From: Bordetella parapertussis
GTDB taxonomy: Bacteria; Pseudomonadota; Gammaproteobacteria; Burkholderiales; Burkholderiaceae_C
Length of the DNA stretch: 50,054 nt
Reading direction: 5' to 3'
Assembly (NCBI GenBank): GCA_945870575.1
Contig: CAMBSK010000019.1
Span: forward strand, 1 to 50,054
The translations under genes and the position numbers were made by a program. This document shows positions 34,709 through 41,471 of this stretch, one piece after another. Positions within the stretch are counted from its first letter, which is position 1. Each line of letters begins with the position of its first letter. The notes under the pieces were generated by a model. The model was not told the DNA's origin. It searched no databases and worked only from the letters and a program-made list of their open reading frames with translations.

Positions 34709-35473
34709 TCATACCAATGCCAAAACCAAGGCTGAGTCTTCTAAATAAGCATAGACGGTTTCACCGGTTTTGATCTGTTCATCTTCGGCGAAACCAATCA
34801 GACTGATATGGGGTGCAATTTGCAGACTGATTTCAGTGGCCTTGGCGCGCGAATGGCGCGTGACTTTGCCTTGAGCCCTGTTGGCGCCTGGTTTTTCTAA
34901 CTGCAGGCGAGAGATGCGGACCGCAGTGGCTTTGCATAAAAGCATGATTTGCATGCCTGGCACCAAGTCCAATAGCTGGGCACTTTCCTTGGTAATTTTA
35001 GCCACCCAAACCATGTCTTGACTGAGTTGCACTTTGACCCAAGCCAATGCGCCTAAAGTTTTGACCGCCATGACTTTGGCAATCAATTGGTTGCGCATGC
35101 TGGTGCGAAGCGCCAACGCCATGGAGGTTTGCGGCAGAGTGTTCTTGGCGTTGGCAGGAGCCATCTCCGCCAGCAGTTGCTTGCGCACAGTGCCCAGCTT
35201 TTGGGCGGCATCCAGCAATTGAACACCGGCGGGTGTCAACCGTGCACCGCCTCCGCCCGCACCACCTACGACTTTTTCAACCAAGGCCACACCGGACAAA
35301 TTGCTCAAGGTATCAATCGCTTGCCAAGCGGCTTTGTAACTGACACCTGCTTGTCTGGCGGCTTGTGAAATAGAGCCGGCTTGCGACAGACTGCGCAATA
35401 TGAGTAAGCGCTTGTCCGTGATGGCATGACCCAGCGCGTCTGGCAGCGGCGTATCGTTTTTTTTAGGGGACAC
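34709..35473 (-). CDS. modE: ModE-type molybdate-responsive transcription regulator
   Basis: The N-terminal winged helix (about residues 20-80; KRLLILRSLSQAGSISQAAR, then AGVSYKAAWQAIDTLSNL) and the VGGAGGGGARLTPAG wing are typical ModE DNA-binding elements. Two C-terminal Mop/TOBE units bind molybdate: SMRNQLIAKVMAV to about 190, and a second from SRAKATEISLQI onward. ModE-molybdate represses mod genes and can activate molybdoenzyme genes. It is divergent from the porin-modABC operon, and the palindrome at 35500-35524 in the shared 109-base gap is its most likely operator. Confidence 0.88.
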   Translation of the reverse strand: MSPKKNDTPLPDALGHAITDKRLLILRSLSQAGSISQAARQAGVSYKAAWQAIDTLSNLSGVALVEKVVGGAGGGGARLTPAGVQLLDAAQKLGTVRKQLLAEMAPANAKNTLPQTSMALALRTSMRNQLIAKVMAVKTLGALAWVKVQLSQDMVWVAKITKESAQLLDLVPGMQIMLLCKATAVRISRLQLEKPGANRAQGKVTRHSRAKATEISLQIAPHISLIGFAEDEQIKTGETVYAYLEDSALVLALV

Positions 35474-35499
35474 AGCTTGAATCCGGGACTGTGATACAT

Positions 35500-35524
35500 T
35501 CGCTATTCCAAAAAAGAATAGCGA
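35500..35524. promoter_or_regulatory. Candidate ModE-binding palindrome
   Basis: A perfect inverted repeat TCGCTATTC (35500-35508) and GAATAGCGA (35516-35524), with a 7-base A-rich spacer, lies between the divergent modE and porin starts. The CGxTAT...ATAxCG form recalls known Mo boxes, and no other long palindrome is in the gap. It could control both directions. Confidence 0.6.
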
Positions 35525-35582
35525 AAACGCTTTGAAAAAAAGTCTTAGTCAATGTGTGTCAATGTCTTGGTAAAAAAACGAA

Positions 35583-37070
35583 ATGAAATTTTTCACTGAT
35601 ATCCGCCGTTTGCTGCCGCCTGTTGCCATGATTCTAGGTCTGATCTCTGGCAACTCGTTATGGGCAGCAGATGAGGCAGATATTCAGCAAGCCATAGAGT
35701 ATGTGAAAAAACAGGACAAGCAAGGCAGCGTCAAACCCAATGGTTTGGGTCTGGTGTCGGCGGACGGCGAAAACAGCATCAACTTGACCGGCTTGGTTCA
35801 TTTCGATGCCCGTGCGGTTCAGTATGGCCTGCCCCATTTGAGCGACAAAGACAGCGCTTCTGTGGCGGATACGTTTGAATTCAGACGGGCGAGGTTGGGC
35901 GTGAATGGCACCATGTACGCCCATATCGATTACGAATTGATACTGAATGCAACAGGTACAGACACGAATGTGATGGACACTGGTTTTTTGAATTTCAACG
36001 CTAATAAGCAAGCGCAAATACGGGTGGGTCGGTTTAGACAGCCTTACTCGCTGGAGTCCATGACCAAAGATGCCAGCATTGACTTTCTGGAACGCTCGTA
36101 TGGCGATCAATTGGGTCCAAATAAATTATTGGGCGCCATGGTCTGGGGAGAACCTGTGCCTGGCATGACCTACGGCTTGTCGCTGGCGCAGGCAGGCTTC
36201 AATGAGGTGACCAATTCAGACCAAATAGGTGGACTAGGAACCGGTCGCATCACCATTAATTTGGGTGAACTCGGCGGCATGAAATCACAAGTGCTGCACT
36301 TAGGAGCCAGCACTAACCGTGGCAATTACGACATCACGCCAACGACCAGCTTGGATACCGGTTCGTCTGCTTCAACCACCACGCGAGCCACATTGCTGAC
36401 ATACCGAACCGAATCGCGCGGCCTGTCCAATGCCTACCGGGTTCAACTCACCGGTGAATCGCTGTCTACCGCAGCCTATGGCGGCTCTGCCAACGATGTC
36501 GCCAGCGTCAGCAAAAATTTGAACAACCTAGAGTTTGCCTACGCCAACGGTTCTTTCAAATACCAAAGCGAATATTCCAAAATGAGCTTGAGCGCTAGCT
36601 CACCCACGACCACCAGTTTGAGCGCTTACAACACCTTGACTGTCAGCACATCAACCTATTACCATGAGTTGGTCTACAACCTCACCGGCGAGCAATGGAC
36701 CGACGCCTACAAGGGAGGAGCATTCATTGGCGTCAAGCCTTTGTCTAACTATCGCTTTGGTCAAGGCGGCACCGGTGCTTGGCAAGTAGCCGTCAGGTAT
36801 TCGCGCTACACCGCCAATTACCCGGGAATAGGAAGCAGCGCAGGCGGCACCACAGGGACTTTGATTTCTACCGGAGGTCGGGCAGAGAATGCAGAATCAG
36901 CCCATACAGTGACTTATGGATTGAACTGGTTGATCAACCCGAGTACCGCTGTGAAATTGAACTATGCCATGACGCACTTTGACCGGTCTGTGTATATCTT
37001 GAGTACCACCAATACCAGTACCGCCACGGTTGAGAATGTCATTTCTTTGCGCACTCAAATCAATTTTTAA
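35583..37070 (+). CDS. Phosphate-selective-type outer-membrane porin leading the mod operon
   Basis: A 495-residue porin of the OprO/OprP type. The signal peptide ends after SLWA (about residue 28). A short coiled-coil-like segment (ADIQQAIEYVKKQDKQG) follows, then a beta-barrel with repeated strand patterns including VHFDARAVQYG, FEFRRARLGVNG, DYELILNATG, AQIRVGRFRQPYSLE and a C-terminal VISLRTQINF ending in Phe. This family forms anion-selective trimers, classically for phosphate. Because it lies 18 bases before modA and shares the ModE-side control region, I infer a role in molybdate (or tungstate/sulfate) entry. A function in phosphate uptake is the alternative. Confidence 0.75.
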   Translation: MKFFTDIRRLLPPVAMILGLISGNSLWAADEADIQQAIEYVKKQDKQGSVKPNGLGLVSADGENSINLTGLVHFDARAVQYGLPHLSDKDSASVADTFEFRRARLGVNGTMYAHIDYELILNATGTDTNVMDTGFLNFNANKQAQIRVGRFRQPYSLESMTKDASIDFLERSYGDQLGPNKLLGAMVWGEPVPGMTYGLSLAQAGFNEVTNSDQIGGLGTGRITINLGELGGMKSQVLHLGASTNRGNYDITPTTSLDTGSSASTTTRATLLTYRTESRGLSNAYRVQLTGESLSTAAYGGSANDVASVSKNLNNLEFAYANGSFKYQSEYSKMSLSASSPTTTSLSAYNTLTVSTSTYYHELVYNLTGEQWTDAYKGGAFIGVKPLSNYRFGQGGTGAWQVAVRYSRYTANYPGIGSSAGGTTGTLISTGGRAENAESAHTVTYGLNWLINPSTAVKLNYAMTHFDRSVYILSTTNTSTATVENVISLRTQINF

Positions 37071-37088
37071 TCTGTTGAAATATTCATC

Positions 37089-37862
37089 ATGAAAAAGTAT
37101 TTCTCTGTTTGGATTGTTTCGATCATAATGGGCTTGATGCCACTGGCTCATTCGCAAAACGCCGCCGTGGTGCGCGTGGCAGCAGCGTCTGATTTGAAGT
37201 TTGCTTTGGAAGAATTATCCGCTCGGTATGAAAAGCAAACCGGTCAAAACATCACGCTGGTGTTTGGCTCTTCAGGGCAATTCACCACGCAAATACTGCA
37301 AGGCGCGCCATTTCAAATATTCATGTCGGCCGATGAAAATTTTGTCTACAAACTCTCGGATGCAGGCAAGACCGCCGACCGGGGCAAGGTGTATGCGATT
37401 GGCCGCATTGGCGTCTTCACACCCAAGGGATCACCCCTCAAAGCTGACGGCAGTTTGAAGGACTTAGCCGCCAGCTTGCAAGACGGGCGCTTGCAAAAAC
37501 TGGCCATCGCCAACCCCGAGCATGCGCCCTATGGTGAACGCGCCAAACAGGTGTTGCAAAACGCCGGGTTATGGAGCGCAGTGCAAAGCAAATTGATTTT
37601 GGGCGAAAACATTTCGCATGCCGCGCAATTCACCTTGTCGGGTTCAGCGCAAGCCGGCATCATCGCGCAGTCTTTGGCCGTGGCACCTGCGTTCGCAGAC
37701 AAAGGGCGGTTTGATTTGATTGATGCGAAAAACCACCAGCCCTTGATTCAGCGCATGGTGTTGATCAAACCCGTGTCGGCTGCTGCACAGTTGTTTTACG
37801 ATTACCTCGGCAGTGCATCAGCGCAGGCGGTGCTGTCGCGGTATGGCTTTGCCATGCCTTGA
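37089..37862 (+). CDS. modA: Molybdate ABC transporter, periplasmic binding protein
   Basis: A 257-residue exported binding protein with cleavage after AHS (about residue 22). The ModA motif RVAAASDLKFALEELSARYE carries the Ser of the oxyanion site, FGSSGQFTTQIL the second Ser pair, and FQIFMSADENFVYKL follows. IANPEHAPYGERAKQVL is the C-lobe signature. It captures molybdate or tungstate in the periplasm and hands it to ModB. It is the second gene of the porin-modABC operon. Confidence 0.93.
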   Translation: MKKYFSVWIVSIIMGLMPLAHSQNAAVVRVAAASDLKFALEELSARYEKQTGQNITLVFGSSGQFTTQILQGAPFQIFMSADENFVYKLSDAGKTADRGKVYAIGRIGVFTPKGSPLKADGSLKDLAASLQDGRLQKLAIANPEHAPYGERAKQVLQNAGLWSAVQSKLILGENISHAAQFTLSGSAQAGIIAQSLAVAPAFADKGRFDLIDAKNHQPLIQRMVLIKPVSAAAQLFYDYLGSASAQAVLSRYGFAMP

Positions 37863-38541
37863 TTCACAGGAGAACATCATCGATTGGCAAGCGCTTTCAT
37901 TGTCATTGCAACTCGCAGCGGTCACGCTGGCTTTGTTGTTGCCCCCCGGCATGCTGCTCGCACGTTGGTTGGCCTATACCGAGTTCAAGGGCAAATACCT
38001 GATTGAGGCTTTGGTGGTGTTGCCCTTGGTGTTGCCACCCACCGTGTTGGGCTATTACTTGTTGGTGTCATTCGGTGCGGCCTCACCCTTGGGTCAGTGG
38101 TTGTCACAGCAAGGCATCCAACTAGCGTTTCATTTCTCCGGCTTGGTTGTGGCCTCCGTGTTGTTCAATATTCCGTTTCTGGTGCAGCCTATTCAGCGTG
38201 CCTTTGAAGCCATTCCCGCCAACCTTGGTGAAGCCGCTGCCGTCAGCGGTTTGAACGCTTGGCGCATTTTCTGGCGCATAGAACTGCCGCTGGCCTGGCC
38301 GGGTGTGTTGTCGGCCATGGTGTTGACCTTTGTGCATACGCTGGGTGAGTTTGGTGTGGTGCTGATGATGGGCGGCAGCATTCCCGGTGAAACCAGAACC
38401 CTGGCTATTTCTATTTACGATCGTGTCCAGGCGTTTGATTTTGAATCTGCCGACCGCATGGCCTTGCTGCTGTTGCTGTTTTCGCTGCTGGCTGTGGCCG
38501 CATCCTTTTTTGCTACGGCAAGACTGGGCAGACGCAGATGA
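37843..38541 (+). CDS. modB: Molybdate ABC transporter permease
   Basis: A permease with about five membrane segments. The EAA loop that contacts ModC is EAAAVSGLNAWRIFWRIELP, and the LPPTVLGYYLL and FVHTLGEFGVVLMMGG stretches are typical of ModB. The start is unclear. ATG 37843 lies inside modA and adds an odd, non-hydrophobic leader. The homologous N-terminus (DWQALSLSLQLA) follows an AGGAG ribosome site (37868-37872), but the codon in start position there is ATC (37876 or 37879). The stop overlaps the modC ATG. Confidence 0.88.
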   Translation: MALPCLDSQENIIDWQALSLSLQLAAVTLALLLPPGMLLARWLAYTEFKGKYLIEALVVLPLVLPPTVLGYYLLVSFGAASPLGQWLSQQGIQLAFHFSGLVVASVLFNIPFLVQPIQRAFEAIPANLGEAAAVSGLNAWRIFWRIELPLAWPGVLSAMVLTFVHTLGEFGVVLMMGGSIPGETRTLAISIYDRVQAFDFESADRMALLLLLFSLLAVAASFFATARLGRRR

Positions 38542-39695
38542 ACACGCCACAAACCCTGGATCTGCAAGTCGATATTTCCCAAACCAACCCCATGCCTTTG
38601 CGCGGCAGTTTCAGTTGCGCCCCGGGGCAGATGCTGGCGCTGGTCGGTCCTTCGGGTGCCGGCAAAACCTCCATGCTGAGGGTGTTGGCCGGCTTGCTGC
38701 AACCTGAGAATGCCAAAGTCAGTGTTGGTAGCCACACCTGGTGCGATACCGCGCAAGGCTTACACATTCCGCCGCAACAGAGACGCGTTGGCCTTGTGTT
38801 CCAAAACTATGCCTTGATGCCGCACATGAACGCGGTTGACAACGTGGCCTTGGCGATATTGCACCTGCCAAGCGCGCAGCGCTTGCAGAAGGCGCGCGAC
38901 TGGTTGCAGCGCATGGGCTTGACGCCCGAGCAACAACAGCGTTTACCGGCCTTGTTATCTGGCGGTCAACAACAGCGCGTGGCGCTGGCGCGTGCATTGG
39001 CGCGGCAACCGCGTCTTTTGTTAATGGATGAGCCGTTTTCTGCGGTGGACCAAATGAGCCGTCGCAGTTTGTACGGCTTGATCGCCGACTTGCGCCGCGA
39101 TTTGCATATTCCTATTGTGCTGGTGACGCATGACTTGAACGAAGCGCGGCAACTCGCCGACAAGCTGGTGGTGATGGACGCAGGCGAGGTATTGCAAGAG
39201 GGCACACCGGCGCATATTTACCGCTCGCCGCGCAACGCGCGGGTAGCCGATCTGGTCGGTATACCAAATCGCTTTCACGGACGCTGGCTTGGCAGCCGCG
39301 GGCCACATGCTTTGCCTGAGGGCTTCGCCTGGCTGGAGTGGTTGCCGCATGCTGAAGCAAAAAGCGGGCTTGCGCTGGTGGTCAAGGACAAAGGCCGTTT
39401 AAAAACATGGGGTCAGCCCGTGACCTGGGTGATTCAAGGCGATGGCTTTCACGTCAATCCCTCATTGACGGACGATGCGACAACTGACAATCAGCGGCTT
39501 GTGTTGCACGTTCATGTCAGCGCATTGCGAAGCCTTGGTGAAATCTCGCTGGCCTCATTGACGTTGGCTGAACCAGCCGGTACGCAGTTGCAATTGACGC
39601 TGTCAGGCACGCAACGTCAAAACGTACAAACCGGCCAACAACTCACGGTCAGCATGGACTGTCGCTGGATACACGTGATGCCGGTTCGTCGTTGA
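38538..39695 (+). CDS. modC: Molybdate ABC transporter ATPase
   Basis: The 385-residue protein carries Walker A GPSGAGKTSMLRVLAGL (residue 36 on), the Q-loop VFQNYALMPHMNAVDNVALA, the signature LSGGQQQRVALARALARQP, Walker B RLLLMDEPFSAVD and the H-loop IVLVTHD. The C-terminal part (about 260-385) is a TOBE/Mop-like molybdate-sensing domain, as in many ModC proteins. It powers molybdate import with ModB and ends the operon. It is coupled to modB by an ATGA overlap. Confidence 0.93.
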   Translation: MNTPQTLDLQVDISQTNPMPLRGSFSCAPGQMLALVGPSGAGKTSMLRVLAGLLQPENAKVSVGSHTWCDTAQGLHIPPQQRRVGLVFQNYALMPHMNAVDNVALAILHLPSAQRLQKARDWLQRMGLTPEQQQRLPALLSGGQQQRVALARALARQPRLLLMDEPFSAVDQMSRRSLYGLIADLRRDLHIPIVLVTHDLNEARQLADKLVVMDAGEVLQEGTPAHIYRSPRNARVADLVGIPNRFHGRWLGSRGPHALPEGFAWLEWLPHAEAKSGLALVVKDKGRLKTWGQPVTWVIQGDGFHVNPSLTDDATTDNQRLVLHVHVSALRSLGEISLASLTLAEPAGTQLQLTLSGTQRQNVQTGQQLTVSMDCRWIHVMPVRR

Positions 39696-39717
39696 GTGGC
39701 CTGTCAGCAGCCTTCTT

Positions 39718-40224
39718 TTATTTCAATGTGTATTCGTAACTCAGGTGCAACACATAGCTCGCCGGGCTTTTGCCGTAGACAGGCAAATAGGAAAGACGCA
39801 AGCCTTGTTGCGAACCGAAGCCGTGTTTGAAACTCAACGCACCCATGGGCGCGTATTCATAAGGCATCTCCTGGGTGTAATAACCCGTGGCCACACTACC
39901 CATTAAAGAGACGGAATCCACCACCGGGTTGACCGGCAAATCCCATTCCCAGGCGTAGCCCAGGTAAAAAGTGTTGCGGTTCAAACTGTTGTCGTAAAAA
40001 CCACCGGTGATTCCTTTGTGAACAAAGTACAGACCGTAGTTGTGATTGTTAAAGTCGCCGCCATCGTGATAACTCGGGCCGTGTATGCCGAAGTAATTGT
40101 TGTCTGCATGTGCCGGCATTTGCGCCAAGCCTGCAAGACTGATGAAAAGCGTTGATGCAAGTGTGTGGATACTTGCACGGCTTGTGGAAAAACGGCGGCG
40201 TAAAAAAACTGCGAAGGTGCTTGG
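39718..40224 (-). CDS. Small exported outer-membrane beta-barrel protein, relative of 24587-25111
   Basis: A 168-residue protein with a basic N-terminus, a signal peptide ending PAHA (about residue 40) and alternating strands rich in aromatic residues and turns: NNYFGIHGPSYHDGG, YGLYFVHKGITGGFYDNSLN, FYLGYAWEWDL, SLMGSVATGYYTQ, LRLSYLPVYG and a final YVLHLSYEYTLK. This fits an eight-stranded outer-membrane barrel. ATG 40224 has a GGAG ribosome site and is preferred over 40251. The x-F-N/NS/GY order of turns resembles the 174-residue protein at 24587-25111. It is convergent with modC. Function unknown. Confidence 0.55.
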   Translation of the reverse strand, partial: PSTFAVFLRRRFSTSRASIHTLASTLFISLAGLAQMPAHADNNYFGIHGPSYHDGGDFNNHNYGLYFVHKGITGGFYDNSLNRNTFYLGYAWEWDLPVNPVVDSVSLMGSVATGYYTQEMPYEYAPMGALSFKHGFGSQQGLRLSYLPVYGKSPASYVLHLSYEYTLK

Positions 40225-40413
40225 CATGTCAATCTCCAGTGAACATGCCAAGCTTTAAGCAAGATAAAGTCCCGCCAATTGACGGTTTTTTCACAGCTGC
40301 TTGCGAAAGAAATCAGTTCGCGGTGCGCATCAGTAGCAAAGCATTCATTGAGACGCAGACCGTTTTTAGAAAACGGAAACAGATTCAGAAAATAATGGCA
40401 CTCAGCCCTAGGA

Positions 40414-40430
40414 ACACCGCTTGACGGTGT
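40414..40430 (-). terminator. Hairpin after the formate dehydrogenase operon
   Basis: A 6-bp perfect stem (ACACCG/CGGTGT) with a 5-base loop follows fdsD by 17 bases. No T run follows directly in the minus direction, so termination would be weak or Rho-dependent. Another hairpin (CCGTTTT-TAG-AAAACGG, 40360-40376) lies 37 bases further. The rest of 40225-40447 shows nothing I can name. Confidence 0.35.
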
Positions 40431-40447
40431 AATGTGTCAAACCTTAA

Positions 40448-40687
40448 TCAGCGCAAAACTGCCGGTTGAAGCGATGCGCGGTGCAAGCTCAGGGATTGCG
40501 CGACGAGTTCAGTGAGTTCGCCGGTATGGCCAGCATCTATGCCTTCAAACAATTGGAGTCGCATGCGCGGTTCCCAGAACTTGCGTATGTGGGTGGCGAT
40601 GCCTTCCATGGCTTCGTTTCGGTCCGGGTAGGCTGAAAAAAACTCGCCGATTTGGTTGGCCATGTGAACCAGGTTATGGATGTCCAT
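40448..40687 (-). CDS. fdsD: NAD-dependent formate dehydrogenase, delta subunit
   Basis: A 79-residue FdsD: DIHNLVHMANQIGEFFSAYP and the later IRKFWEPRMRLQLFEGI are diagnostic for this small subunit. In R. capsulatus the homologue is needed for stability or cofactor insertion of the FdsGBA enzyme. It is the last gene of the operon and overlaps the end of fdhD (40674-40687). Confidence 0.92.
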   Translation of the reverse strand: MDIHNLVHMANQIGEFFSAYPDRNEAMEGIATHIRKFWEPRMRLQLFEGIDAGHTGELTELVAQSLSLHRASLQPAVLR

Positions 40688-41471
40688 GTGTGTCTGTCTC
40701 TTTGGATTTGATGGGAACAGTGGTTAAAAACCGTTCGGGGTAGCTGTAAGCAGTGAAGCTGTCGCCGCGGACCTGACCGGCGAGCAGCAGGTTGTGGGTA
40801 AGCGCTATCTCAACGGCCAGACGTGTTGGCGCTGACACAGCAGTCAGAGCGCCTGCGCCGGATTGGATGGTTTTTTGCACCATCTCAAAACTGGCGCGGC
40901 TGGTGATACAGATAAATCCTTGCGTTGCTTGGATGCCTGCTTTGGACATGGCGCCTATCAGTTTGTCCAAGGCGTTGTGACGACCGACATCTTCACGCAC
41001 TGTTTGAATGACTCCGTTCATATCAGACCAAGCGGCGGCGTGGGTGGCGCCGGTTTGCAATTTCAACGGTTGCAGTGCGCGCAAGCCTGCGTGCGCGCGT
41101 TGCATGGCTTGGACATCAAGCTGCACCTCAGGGGCTTGCGACAGTTTCAGTTTGACCTGATCAAGGCTGTCGGTACCGCACAAGCCGCAACCGGTGCGCC
41201 CGGCCATGCTGCGCTTGCGTTCTTTCAAACGTACTTCGCATTGGGCGGCTATATCAATTTGTAGTTCAATGCCTTGCGCTTGTTGGATGACTTCAACACC
41301 ATACAGTTGCGAGGCTTGGTCAATCAAACCTTCACTGAGCGCAAAACCAAGGGCAAAGTCTTCCAAGTGCAAAGGCGTGGCCATCATCACGGCATGTGAG
41401 ATGCCGTTGAACACCAAGGCCACTGGCAGCTCTTCAGCCAGATGTGCTCTTGATGCCAATTGCATGTTCAC
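40674..41471 (-). CDS. fdhD: FdhD-type sulfurtransferase (FdsC) for the Mo cofactor of formate dehydrogenase
   Basis: A 265-residue FdhD. The functional Cys pair is in GRTGCGLCGTDSL (Cys95 and Cys98), with DVGRHNALDKLIGA and CITSRASFEMVQK as the GDP/Moco-binding motifs. FdhD passes sulfur from a cysteine desulfurase to the bis-MGD cofactor, which formate dehydrogenases need for activity. The N-terminus is short relative to E. coli but keeps AEELPVALVFNG. Its start overlaps the fdsA stop (ATGA, 41468-41471). Confidence 0.92.
   Translation of the reverse strand: MNMQLASRAHLAEELPVALVFNGISHAVMMATPLHLEDFALGFALSEGLIDQASQLYGVEVIQQAQGIELQIDIAAQCEVRLKERKRSMAGRTGCGLCGTDSLDQVKLKLSQAPEVQLDVQAMQRAHAGLRALQPLKLQTGATHAAAWSDMNGVIQTVREDVGRHNALDKLIGAMSKAGIQATQGFICITSRASFEMVQKTIQSGAGALTAVSAPTRLAVEIALTHNLLLAGQVRGDSFTAYSYPERFLTTVPIKSKETDTHGHP

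Noticed and set aside
39400..39420. Another copy of the GGGGTCAG repeat inside modC
   Set aside because: Only the 8-base core matches by chance within coding sequence; the flanking AATT and CCAATTAA are absent.
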